DNA of 64,000 nucleotides from Ipomoea triloba (lineage: Eukaryota > Streptophyta > Magnoliopsida > Solanales > Convolvulaceae): positions 425,893-489,892 of the forward strand of contig NC_044920.1 of the NCBI RefSeq assembly GCF_003576645.1, read 5' to 3'. A model generated the notes under the pieces. It was given only the letters and a program-made list of their open reading frames with translations. It was not told the DNA's origin and did no database searches. A program made the position numbers and the translations under genes. The first letter of the stretch is position 1, and the number at the start of each line of letters is the position of its first letter. Of this stretch, positions 1 through 11,525 are shown piece after piece.

Positions 1-301
1 TAGAGAGAAGTTGGTAATATGGATAAATGGTGAGGGCACTGATGATCTATATTGCAACAGCAACTTGGAGGCGAGAGGCAGCGATGATGAGGATGATTGG
101 TGGCTTAGTTTCTAGGTTTTGATTTTTTGAGCCACTTGTAATATTATATATTTTAAATTTGTTTTGGATTTGGATTAGATTATGTTGTTGGAGCTTCCAT
201 TGAGATTTTTTAATTGTTTGGATGTAAATGTAATCTGATTTGTGTAGTAAAATTTTCAATCATCATTGTGCTATAAAAAAAAAAAAAAAAAAAAAAAAAA
301 A
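1..301 (+). other. Tail of an unrecognised reading frame plus 3' flank, running into poly-A and the gap
   Basis: One frame is open from base 2 to a TAG at about 113. It encodes an acidic tail rich in Asp and Glu that ends in WWLSF. The stretch after the stop is AT-rich and ends in a run of about 27 A at 275-301, directly before the N gap. A short acidic C-terminus followed by an A-rich tract would fit the 3' end of a transposon gene or a retroposed copy, but no family could be recognised. Too little is visible to assign any function. Confidence 0.2.
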
Positions 302-1282
302 NNNNNNNNNNNNNNNNNNNNNNNNNNNNNNNNNNNNNNNNNNNNNNNNNNNNNNNNNNNNNNNNNNNNNNNNNNNNNNNNNNNNNNNNNNNNNNNNNNN
401 NNNNNNNNNNNNNNNNNNNNNNNNNNNNNNNNNNNNNNNNNNNNNNNNNNNNNNNNNNNNNNNNNNNNNNNNNNNNNNNNNNNNNNNNNNNNNNNNNNNN
501 NNNNNNNNNNNNNNNNNNNNNNNNNNNNNNNNNNNNNNNNNNNNNNNNNNNNNNNNNNNNNNNNNNNNNNNNNNNNNNNNNNNNNNNNNNNNNNNNNNNN
601 NNNNNNNNNNNNNNNNNNNNNNNNNNNNNNNNNNNNNNNNNNNNNNNNNNNNNNNNNNNNNNNNNNNNNNNNNNNNNNNNNNNNNNNNNNNNNNNNNNNN
701 NNNNNNNNNNNNNNNNNNNNNNNNNNNNNNNNNNNNNNNNNNNNNNNNNNNNNNNNNNNNNNNNNNNNNNNNNNNNNNNNNNNNNNNNNNNNNNNNNNNN
801 NNNNNNNNNNNNNNNNNNNNNNNNNNNNNNNNNNNNNNNNNNNNNNNNNNNNNNNNNNNNNNNNNNNNNNNNNNNNNNNNNNNNNNNNNNNNNNNNNNNN
901 NNNNNNNNNNNNNNNNNNNNNNNNNNNNNNNNNNNNNNNNNNNNNNNNNNNNNNNNNNNNNNNNNNNNNNNNNNNNNNNNNNNNNNNNNNNNNNNNNNNN
1001 NNNNNNNNNNNNNNNNNNNNNNNNNNNNNNNNNNNNNNNNNNNNNNNNNNNNNNNNNNNNNNNNNNNNNNNNNNNNNNNNNNNNNNNNNNNNNNNNNNNN
1101 NNNNNNNNNNNNNNNNNNNNNNNNNNNNNNNNNNNNNNNNNNNNNNNNNNNNNNNNNNNNNNNNNNNNNNNNNNNNNNNNNNNNNNNNNNNNNNNNNNNN
1201 NNNNNNNNNNNNNNNNNNNNNNNNNNNNNNNNNNNNNNNNNNNNNNNNNNNNNNNNNNNNNNNNNNNNNNNNNNNNNNNNNN
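302..1282. other. Assembly gap (981 N)
   Basis: Bases are all N. The gap is flanked by long A runs on both sides (275-301 and 1284-1313), so it looks like an assembly break at a homopolymer. The missing first exon of the MADS-box gene downstream could lie here. Confidence 0.99.
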
Positions 1283-1314
<32 letters not shown>

Positions 1315-1910
1315 ATGTCCTAGAAATTATAAAATAGCTCTAGATTGATAGTTTGATCTCTAGGTTCAAGGTTCCAAGGCTATTCTCTTCTTTTTCTGAA
1401 CATGCATGCTCTTATTGCTACTGCAGCACAGTTTTGGTTCTGAAATTGCCATTCTGTATGTTATTCCTAACAAATTCTATATGTGCTTGTCATACTGCAT
1501 GTAGAAGTATTAAGTAAATAGTACACTTGTTCATTTTGTTGGAATTTTTCTGTGTTGTGCTTAAAGCTTGAAGCACAAGGGAACCAGTGGGTTTTGCACA
1601 AATGATTGATTTTGTGCTGTGCTGAACTTTTTTCCATACCCTATATGTGGGTTTTGTTAGGCCCATCATGCTAGGACATGTTATCAACAGTAGTACAAGT
1701 GTGACTAAGGAACAGGGGAAACTAAGAATATAGCTGTAGTGGCTTGAATTGAGTGACATGCATTAATTTATATTAAAGGATTGTAAGTTTCAACTGTATG
1801 CCTTTAGTATATATGTACAAGTTTTAGATCTATCAATTTATTTTATTTATATGGGGCACATGTAGTTATGTTCCCTCTGATGTTTTATCTAAACCATTTC
1901 AATGTTTTAG

Positions 1911-3995
1911 TTTGACAGGGGTCCTACAAAGATACAACAGCCATGTAGAAACAGAGGAAAAGGTATCTATCTTTTACACCCAGAAACCAGTTTGACTGTT
2001 TTTGTGTTTAGATCTGCTCTTTTTCTTTTCTTTCCCCCCTTAGAAAATCAATACCATCTGGAAGTGTATCCAAGCTCATGGCTTAATTGGCAATATATAC
2101 AGGTTTACTACTAATCTTTTCATGACAATCAAATTGTCCTTTCTTGAATCAATTATTATGTACACTCATCATTAATATGGAATAACAAGTAATTGCTGAA
2201 AGTTTGCCATATTTACAGAACCTGTATGTTGTTAATTGACAGGAATTATAAATCAATTCATGCTAGGGGCAGGGTATATTATATGAATTGCTGTTTTTCT
2301 TTTGTTTAAATTTGTTGGTGAAAGTGAAAAAAGACTTTTTGCAAAGTGGTTAGTAGTTATCCAACAGACTTTTGCTGACATTTTTTGCACCAAGTAATGT
2401 CCTGTGCCATAAACACTGCTTGGAGTTCTAATAAAGCTAATAGGCCGCTATTTCTGGAAACAGCAATCTAATTATGCGCGTTACATGACAATTGGAGAAC
2501 TGGTACAGACACTGGAAAGGTATCAAGACCAGACTCCTGATTAAAATTTTGAAATTTTTTGGTAGACTACTCATCTCCTGTTTGCTCAGTGACATTGAGG
2601 AACCTGACCAGCTTAGTGTGACTGACCTTGTCCATTTGGAGCAGCAGATTGGGAGTGCACTTCTAGAAACAAGATCTAGGAAGGTCTGTATTTCTCTTTT
2701 TTTTTTTTGGGTTTTGGTTTTGGTGAATATATATTATTTTTGAGTATCTTACCTACCCACCTGTTGTGCTTCCTATTACTGCAGACTATACATGTAAAAC
2801 CTAACATGCTATTTCTTGCTTTTTATCTGCTTTATATATCTTGTTGATTGCTAAAGATTCAGCTGAGTGCTAGATTTAGGTCTAGACACATAAAATGATT
2901 GTATGTCATTTTAAAGAGCTATGAATAGAAAAGTTCATGGTTGTATGCCATTTTAGTGAATTGCTGATTAAAGATTGATAGCTAAATTGCCACTTCTCTA
3001 ATAATGCTGCTTCTTCCTAAAATAATTCCTATTGTTTTTTTTTTTTTTTTTTTTTTTTTACATTTGAAGATTTAAAATTCAAGCCTCTATGGATTTTAGT
3101 AATATAAGCATTTCTTCCTATCTTTTGTGTGGGTTTCTTGTTCTCATATTGCCACTCCTTTGCCTATTGCTGCTACCTTTGCATTGCATTATGCATTACA
3201 AAAATTTATGCAATGTCAATTCTATGCAGAACTGTTTGCTGATGGAATCTATCGCGCATCTACATGAAAAGGTATGTGCCTACTATCCCCCAGCGCCCCC
3301 CTTTGCAAATTTACATTGTAGCTAGAACCTAGTTACCTGCTGCATATACCTACTTGGCACTTTGGTGCAGTTATAAAATTCCAGTCTGAATGGATGGATC
3401 ATCTGGTGGGCTGCTGGGCTTCATTCTACCCATAGTAACCAGTGCAAGAGCTCATATATGATCAATCCCCATTTTATTTATCACTAATTTGCTGTTCTGG
3501 CATTCCCTAATAGAATATGAGAGAGATTATTTGTAAGTCTGGAAGTTCCCTTAGCTAGCTTCTTCTTATCTTATATAATAAAGCTAAAGCTATAACGGAA
3601 AGGGAAGCAAAATTCGATGTTTGTGACCCTAGAGGTGGCTCTTATATGCAGAGCACATTTTGATCTCCGATCCAAATGTTCCCTAACGTCAATCTTAAAC
3701 GGTTTTTTGGACAGGAGAAGATGTTGGAAGAAGAAAAAAGGCATCTTGAGGAGCAAGTAAATAAAATCATCCACTTGAAAGCTAGCTTTGGTTTAAAGCT
3801 TAGGTAATTAAGAGTTTAAACTGAGTAAGTGTGCACTATGTGTTGCAGATAAGTGGAATTAAGAAGGATAGTGAGGAAGTGAATGAGATGGGTGTGGGTG
3901 TGGGTGTGGGTGTGGGTGTGGATTTCACCAGCCTTGCGACTTCGGTTGTTGGTACACAGCAGCAAGCAGCAGCAGCAACCCTCAATTTTCTTTGA
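1911..3995 (+). CDS. FLC/MAF-like MIKC MADS-box protein, 3' exons only (I-end, K and C regions)
   Basis: Six exons join in phase: 1911-1962, 2464-2519, 2590-2683, 3230-3271, 3715-3756 and 3849-3995 (TGA). The two 42-bp exons are the size typical of MIKC MADS K-domain exons. The product reads LTGVLQRYNSHVETEEK, then GELVQTLE, then DQLSVTDLVHLEQQIGSALL, then LLMESIAHLHEKEKMLEEEK. This is the leucine-heptad K domain pattern of FLOWERING LOCUS C and its relatives, used for dimer formation by this family of nuclear flowering regulators. The C-terminus has a (GV)5 run coded by a GGTGTG repeat, a Q/A-rich stretch and ends in TLNFL, like the short hydrophobic FLC tail. The MADS DNA-binding exon is absent from visible sequence; it may be in the N gap, upstream, or lost. 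Without it the locus could be a pseudogene. FLC clade membership rests on K-domain pattern recognition, not on an alignment. Confidence 0.8.
3894..3919 (+). repeat. GGTGTG minisatellite inside the last MADS exon
   Basis: Tandem GGTGTG hexamers code for alternating Gly-Val in the C-terminal region of the FLC-like protein. The period is six, so copy-number change keeps the frame. Confidence 0.85.
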
Positions 3996-5820
3996 ATCTA
4001 ATCAATGGCCTGCCCGCTTGCAGAAGCTAAACAGAATAAAATTAAATCATGTTTGCTATTCTTCCTAATCATCCCATAAAATGTCTATACTTGTGAGTGA
4101 GTAATAAGAACCTTAATTAGGTTGTTATTACTTTCTGCCTCTGATCTGCGAGCTGAGCTGAGCTACCTAAAATGTCTATACTTGTGATGACTCATTGTAA
4201 TAAGGAGGTGATCGATGGTCAGAAGGTTGGGTAGCTTGCAGTAATTGTGTGAAACTCTGTTTCAAAATGTCTGTGTTTTAATTTATTTGATGTTTTTTAA
4301 GCCTAGCCTGTGATAATATACGTAGACCTTAAAACTCTGTTTGGTAGAGTTTATTTTAGAGTTTTTTTTTTATTACAAATAAGGTATAAGCTATAAGTTA
4401 TCTCAAATAGCATTTTAAAATAAGCTATTGCTTTTCAACTTTTTTTTTTATATATAATATTTATTAATTTACGAAAATGGCTTCATTAATCAAATCCTAA
4501 TATCTTAATTTATTATGTTTTATCTTTTTATATTTATCAGATAATACAACAATTAATTTTATTAAAAATTTTAATTTTAATTAGTTAGCTTATTAGTAAA
4601 GAAATGTTGCTACTTGGACGCCTAAAGTTTAGTCTAAACCTTTATTCTCTCACTCAAATTATTAATTTAGATATTTTTCTTAACTCAAATTATTAATTTC
4701 GATATTTTTCTTAGTACTCATAAGATGAGAAACATTTAGTCCCAAATTTAATTAGTGGGCATGTAATAGAAGTCTATTTAGTGAAAAATGAACATTTAGT
4801 GGGTTATATATGGTTGTAAGATGGTTAATTGGTGTCAAAATTGAATTATATTAGAGGCGAGACAAAGGTACTACAGTTTATATGCGAAGCGAAAGGCATT
4901 CCTGAGAGTAGAATTAAATCAGAAACCAAATTAAAGCATGCAATGGGAATATGATGACTTAAGCATGCAATGCAAGAGGAGGAAATAAGTAAATACCTGC
5001 GGGCGGGTTGTACGGTGCAGCCGCGCGCAGCAGCAGATCAGATCAGAATATAATGAAGAACAAAATAGCATATAGATATATATATATATATATACATGAA
5101 ATTGGAAGATGATGAGAAGATGTATGCAATAATAATGTGTGGAATAAGCTAAGCATGATATATGAGATGGCATGGCATGCAGAGAGCCAAGCTAGCTACA
5201 ATGACAGACAGGCATCTCCATCCACCGCTTCCCTCACTCTCTCTCTCGAGTCTTGGCCAACTCTTCTGAGAGCTAGCCACGCTTCCAGAAGAACAATCTA
5301 GATTAATGGTAAGGATATATCAGTAATTTCATAACAATCATCGTACTTTTGGCTGCACCTTATAAATCTTTGCATACCTGGCCTTCTCCTACATACATTT
5401 GTCCAAATCCTAGAGCTGACAGATAATGCGTTTTAGTGGGCAATTTATTAATATTTATTCTGTACTTGCACTGCAACTTATAATTTATGTATGTATTTAA
5501 AATTATCATATTATATGCATCCAATTTATTTATAGATATAAAAATTATTAAGTGCAAGTACAAAAGATGTTAACGACAAATACATAATTTTTAGATTAAG
5601 ATTTACTACAAAGGCAGTATAAACCTGACTCATGATATATCAGTTACGTTGCTCCACCATGCACCGCTCTCCTTCTCTCTCAACATTTCCACCGAATGCA
5701 ATATAATGCCATCTCATACATCATGCTTATTCCACACATTGCATACAGCTTCTCATCATCTTCCAATTCCAATTCCATGCCATTCCAATTCATGTTATAT
5801 ATATATATATATATATATAT
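3996..5820. other. 3' flank and AT-rich intergenic DNA
   Basis: No supported gene. Holds the 3' UTR of the MADS gene (ends uncertain), AT-rich DNA, a short (TA)n near 5077-5093 and a (TA)n at about 5796-5820 that borders the next element. Confidence 0.6.
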
Positions 5821-6264
5821 AGGGAAGGGTTCAAGTGCAGGAAAACCTCTCGTGCTGTTGTGTAGTTATGTACCTTAAACATTACAATCACGCACCTTAA
5901 GTATACAAACCACGTACCTTAACTCCTTAAGCACACAAATAAATTAAAGTACCTTTAAAACACAAACCACGCTCACTTAAAGTTTTAGGCCGACGCACCT
6001 TAAGTACACAAACAACGCACCTTAAGAACACAAACCATGCACCTAAAGTTTTAAAATGATGCACCTTAAATTTTAACAACTCACCCACCTTAAGAAGGAA
6101 AATCACGCATATTAACATTTAGGTTCACTCACCTTAAGTTTCACCACTGAAGCACCTTAAGCACACAAACCACGCACCTTAAGAAGGAAAACTATGCACC
6201 TTAAGAAAGAAAATCATGCAACTAAAACAACGCCATTGGAGAAGGCCAACTGCACAGGAACCCG

Positions 6265-6268
<4 letters not shown>
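5821..6268. mobile_element. Non-autonomous element with CACCTTAAG motif array, bounded by (TA)n
   Basis: The left end begins GGGAAGGGTTCAAGTGCAGG and the reverse complement of the right end reads GAACGGGTTCCTGTGCAG, so the ends are imperfect terminal inverted repeats. Both ends abut (TA)n tracts. Between them a motif close to GCACCTTAAG recurs about a dozen times, often alternating with ACACAAACCACG. There is no coding capacity. A second member of the family lies near 17003-17488. This fits a MITE that targets TA microsatellites; the superfamily is not proven. Confidence 0.65.
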
Positions 6269-6312
<44 letters not shown>

Positions 6313-6752
6313 TCTGGGATCAGGTGAGGACCTAGCCTTAGGTGAGGACATGAGAATAATCTAACCCATCCGTTCGTTTTCCTAATGAGTACATTACCAT
6401 GCCGGATTATTCAATCACAACTCCAATAGAATTACGACTACGAAAGGGTTGTGAAAAGATAAAATCCATGAACGGAATAATTCATACGTAGAGGGTGTTC
6501 ATGTGAATGCCTAGACCAGAGGCGCTTTAATCAGAAACACGAATAACATGTGGGGTTTTGAATAACACCGGACGTGATAGCGTAATGCCATTAAGGTTGC
6601 TGTGCAACGATAGAGGTCATCAGATGCAACACAGTATTAGGTAACGTGCACCTCTCCATGAGACCTGACCCACTGACCATCACCCACAGGGTTGATACAC
6701 GTACAACTATGAAAAATATATTAATTTGATATAACCCTAACAAAAACTGCAG

Positions 6753-6961
6753 GTGAAAACGAATTCAACGACTACAGTGCCTATGGGAGTCGATTACACC
6801 ATGTTCAGCACCTTATTGCACCATTGCGTTGCGGACCTACGCACTCCGGTTTGAGTGCCTACACAAAAACCGTAAAACTGGATGGATCAAAGCCAATGCG
6901 TGTTTGCCGCAAATGTAATCAATTAGGACAGCATGTCAGTCGTAATTGTCCAAATGTCTAA
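6753..6961 (+). pseudogene. Orphan exon with a CCHC zinc knuckle, related to the MULE transposase C-terminus
   Basis: After an AACTGCAG acceptor, 69 codons stay open to a TAA at 6959-6961. The end reads VCRKCNQLGQHVSRNC, a C-x2-C-x4-H-x4-C knuckle that resembles CHKCDKYGHHDSRNC at the end of the full transposase. Its start (phase-2 GT then Glu-Asn-Glu-Phe-Asn) also resembles the start of the main transposase exon (Gln-Asp-Glu-Leu-Asn) in the same phase. It looks like an internally deleted second copy of the exon, keeping both ends and missing the catalytic middle. It could be a remnant or an alternative 3' exon. Confidence 0.6.
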
Positions 6962-8141
6962 TGAGAACAAAAAACAGAATGCTTGCTTTGAAAATGTTAA
7001 TGGATACTTCTAATTCTTCCCAAAACAACAGAATGCCAACCTGTGGAATGATTTTGGCAACAGATATTTTATTATTAAACTTATAACAGTCTGTAATTTC
7101 CACTGATTAGTAATTGATGTGCATCATTTGTGAACATAATCAACCAAAACGAGATCACCCCCGATTGTACACCACAGTTCTAGATTTAATGCATCACTAA
7201 ATATTATGGTGTGCAATAGCACAGAGCAGACTTCGACTATATCAGTTAATTTTTTTATGAAGGATTATCAGTTGATGAATCCGACGCGTTTGATTCGATC
7301 AAAAGGCTACCACCCTTTCTTAAAAAGACACATAATGTAATTTAAATACAAAACAAGGGCTTCAGTGCAAATTTGGGACAAACCCATACTGCATGGGACT
7401 AACCTCCTTGTTTAGATAGGACTCATATGGAAATACACCAGAGTCTTCCCCTTTTAAACAGAAATCATATAGAAACACACCAGACTCTCCATAGCAATTC
7501 ACGGACTCCAGACCGCAAGGATACCCTGAAGTACATTCCGCAATTCAGCGCCGTGCACCGACTGCCCACACAATGCAACCAGGTCTGTATTCCCCCTAGT
7601 GATTAAGCATGGTGTGTCCAAAACCCCTATGATGTTGGTTTACTGGAATGTAAATCCATCAAACTACTCCTACCAAGGGTTCGGTAGATACGGTGTTCCG
7701 CACATGGAAAACCACCCACAATCAGCCGTAATGCCTTACCCATATTAATGATGAACCATAATATGTAGACCATAGATCCTTTTGTTATTAATATAGCACA
7801 ACGGTGGAGTTGGTGAAGTGCACTGTTAGAATTCTTAAAAACCAACCACAGAGTAGTCTGAATATGATAATAACTGCTCCCATATTTCTCAACCACGTGA
7901 ATAACCAGAGAGAGATTAACTCCGTAGGGATCAAGTGATGATTTGCAGTTGACCGTGCAAAACAGTGCTTCCTAATTAGCACCAATATAGAAGATAATAG
8001 GCAACATAATACTGACAGCTGTGCAATCACACCTGAGACATCAGAATACTGGTTGCATGTTATTGTTGACCAAAAGTATATGAAAACATACAACCCCGCT
8101 TGGACCGCCATGACTGCAACAACGCACTTATAAATATGAAA

Positions 8142-8225
8142 AATACTAACCTGGAATCTTTGTTGCAGTAACGTGGGGTGGTTAATACTAACCTGGAATC
8201 TTTGTTGCAGTAACGTGGGGTGGTT
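8142..8225 (+). repeat. Exact 42-bp tandem duplication upstream of the transposase exon
   Basis: Two identical 42-bp units, 8142-8183 and 8184-8225. Each contains TTTGTTGCAG, a plausible splice acceptor, so a possible acceptor has been doubled. Confidence 0.9.
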
Positions 8226-8266
8226 AGAACTTAAAGTTAAATTGATACTAAAAAACTATTGCGTTA

Positions 8267-10641
8267 TTGATTTTTCAAAATGCAGGTCAAGACGAATTGA
8301 ACAGCAACAACACCAGCGGGTGCCGATTGGAGATTTCACCAGGCTCCCCAAAGTATTGGACCCCGGAATGTGAAAGGACACTCACACCCTTCCTAGGAAA
8401 AATTTTTGGCACAATACAAGAGGGAATTGATTTCTACAAGTACTACGCAGGGGTGGCAGGTTTTGATGTGAGACAAAGGACAGTAAGGAAAAATAGGGAA
8501 GGTGATATTACACTACAATATTTGGTATGCAGCCGCGAAGGGTATAAGAATGTTGAGAAACAAGCAACAATCATCGTGAATGACGGAAAACATAGCCCAC
8601 CACGTGAAAAGAAACGCAGGATAACAAATAGGGTTGGGTGCAAGGCAAGAATGGTGATGAAAAGGAATTTGAAGGGAGAGTTTATAGTCTCCATTCTTGA
8701 TGAGCGACACAACCACTACTTATGTTCAGAGACGTCAAAACAATTCTTGAAGGTCAATCGCAAGTTAGATATAGGACACCAAACATTCATAGCTAATTGC
8801 GTGAAGGCCAATATTGGACCCATCAAGTCCTATAGACTATACAAAGAGATGGTAGGGAATTACTCAGCTGTGGGAGCAACAATTGTTGATTTCCACAATT
8901 TCAAGCGAGACTTACAAGCATACCTAAAGGGGCACGATGCACAACTACTCATAGACAAATTCTTCAAGAAGAGAGAGGTATGCCCGGCATTCTATTCTGA
9001 TTATGATATTGATGAACAGCAACACTTAAACCGTGTATTCTGGGCGGACCCAACGGCACGACGTAATTACGCTTACTTTGGGGACGTAGTCTCCTTCGAT
9101 GCTACATACAGTACGAACAGGTGTGTGCATTTATACTACTACTGTGCAATAAAGGATTTAATAACGTGCAACATGTTACATTTAATTGTGTACCTGTTCA
9201 ACCCTGACCACTAACCTATACTCAACGGTTCCGGCGCAGGTACAAGTTAGTGTTCGTCCCATTCACTGGAGTGGATAACCACAAGCGATGCATTACATTT
9301 GCAGCCGGGTTGATAGCAAAGGAAAACAAAGAATCATACGAGTGGCTATTAGATAATTTTAACAAAGCAATGGGCCATGCACCAAACTACATCATAACAG
9401 ACCAAGACCCGGCGATTAGGGTCATACTCGGGAAGGTATTTCCAGCCACGCGCCACCGTTTTTGCATGTGGCATATAATGGCAAAACTGGGGGAGAAGGC
9501 AGGGCCTGTTCTAGCAAAGGATGACGTCTTCCGTAGGAAATTAAATGCAATTGTTTGGAATGAGATGATCAACATAGATGAATTTGAAGAGAAGTGGAAG
9601 GGTCTAATGGAGGACTACGGGTTAGTGGAGTCAACCTGGTTTCAAGAAATGTTTGAGTTGCGCTCATTTTGGATCCCCGCCTATTTTAGGGACATGGATA
9701 TGGGTGGATTAATACGGACCACGTCCCGTTCAAAAGGAGAAAACAGTATGTTTGGACGATTCTTCAGCAACCACTCAACCTTAGTTGAGTTCTTAATGCA
9801 TTTCGAGAGTGCACTCGATGCACAACGATATGAAGAAGCTGAATTGAACGCAGCATGTGAAGGCCACTTCGCCAAGTTCAAAACCCCTCTACTGCTAGAG
9901 CGTCATGCTGCTTCAGAATACACAGTATCTATATTTCACGAGGTACAAACCGAGATTGAGAAAAGTTGTTTTTCATGCAGTGTGATTTCTATAGCGAAAA
10001 ATGGGCAAACAGATTCCTATGAGATTAAAGGAGATGATGACACCGTATTATGTGTTACCCACAATCCTAATGATGAGACTATAAGCTGTACCTGCAGGAT
10101 GTTTACGCGTGTTGGGTTATTATGCCGCCATATATTCCTCATTTTCAAAGACTGCCGAATAGATCGCATTCCCGCCCAGTACATAGTGCCCCGGTGGACA
10201 AGAAAAGCCTGCATCCGTCCAATATCAAGCATGGATAATATAGACACAGAACAAAACTCAATAGAGGACAACTCCCAAACTATCAGAAATCAAATGTGGA
10301 GAGAAATACACTCATGCGTGGGGTTAGTCAGTGGGGACAACAAGAAAATGGAAGCACTCACACGCCTGCTCCGGGAGCACAAGCAAGCTTTAATATTAGA
10401 CCATGGCCCAACCGAGCGAAGCAGGAGAAATATAAAAATCATTGAGGAGCTGTGCGGGACAGTAACACAGACAGATGTGTACATCCGACCCCCTATTGTG
10501 GCAAAAACCAAGGGCATTGGCAAAAGGATAAAAAGCAAACGGGAGATAGCAATAGAAGCGGGAGCGAAACGAGCACACCGCTGTCACAAATGTGACAAAT
10601 ATGGACACCATGATAGCCGTAACTGCACAAATGTGACATGA
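8267..10641 (+). CDS. FAR1/FHY3-type MULE transposase with SWIM finger and zinc knuckle
   Basis: Two exons, 8267-9120 and 9240-10641, join across a 119-bp GT-AG intron inside the transposase domain (STNR/YKLVF). The joined frame is 751 codons. Domains in order: FAR1 DNA-binding (WRKY-GCM1 type) zinc finger, with FYKYYAGVAGFDVRQRT, the Cys of LVCSREG, GCKA and HNH; MULE DDE domain with SFDATY, ITDQDPA and RFCMWHI; SWIM finger SCTCRMFTRVGLLCRHIF; C-terminal CCHC knuckle CHKCDKYGHHDSRNC. The protein would bind the element termini and catalyse cut-and-paste transposition in the nucleus. No frameshift or internal stop is seen, so it may be active. The true start may lie in an upstream exon, because ATGCAG at 8279-8284 looks like an acceptor. 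A domesticated FAR1-related host gene is the alternative, but inverted termini and the ULP1 partner favour a transposon. Confidence 0.85.
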
Positions 10642-11525
10642 TTACACAAATTTGGAATATTACCTACTGCAATGTATTTCATCACACCCAACTATTTCGC
10701 AAAACATTAGGAATCCTGCCTATAGGATTGACATATCAATTTTTTTCAATTCAGTATTTGTAATTGTTGTTTCTGGATATAATCCAACTTATATGACATT
10801 AAAACACCCTTATTTAGTCATACAGAAATACACCCCCCAAAATTAACATTACGCAAATATAGCTGACTGTGCAGCGCAGAACCACTTCCAGTGCATCCAC
10901 CCCCGCATTAATGTGCAATCTAGAAGGACGAAATGTGCAGAGAAAAACTACAGTAAACACCATCACCGTGCAATCCAAAAACCCCACTAAGCAAGAGTTC
11001 ATTCCATGAGAAAGGCCACCAAGGCGGAACACATTAACCAGCCCACACTGCGCATTTCGGGACCCCAAGAATGCAATGGATTATTCTAGGAGAAAGGCAA
11101 TACATCTGGAACCCAATCCCCAAGCATTTCTTATCGCGAAAATACAGACTTTAATTTAGTTAAACGGATCAGAATTTAAAAAGAGATATGGAACTCCAAT
11201 GCCACACTTTCGGACAACATATGTGCTTATAACTTCCTCAAAAACTATGATCACTGTTAAAAAAACAAAAAATTCTTCCTTCATTTTTTTTATGAACAAA
11301 ATTACATATCAGACAAGGTCAATGCATTAGTACTACCCAATTACATTTACTTCATCAAATGTACCCTACACCCTATTGCTAAAGTGAAGGCCTTCGAATA
11401 GACAAAAGACGAACAACTAGAACAACATAAACCCAAAAAACCAAACGGTGGACTATACAAGTCAAAAACCACCACCTACTTAAAGTTTATAAACACATCC
11501 AAAAAAGGACAACATTCCATGAATG

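Noticed and set aside
210..1337. Long frames over the first gap
   Set aside because: They consist of N translated as X flanked by homopolymer codons.
2044..2102. A 59-bp stretch after CCCTTAG and before GT that looks like an exon of the MADS gene
   Set aside because: Adding it breaks the phase between 1911-1962 and 2464-2519, and its translation does not resemble the K domain, whereas 2464-2519 does both.
5870..6230. CACCTTAAG array as a possible CRISPR-like array
   Set aside because: Plant nuclear DNA; repeats are short, irregular and inside a transposon with inverted ends.
7627..8111. Minus-strand open frames inside the MULE left part
   Set aside because: No recognisable motif or codon pattern; they look like chance frames in non-coding element DNA.
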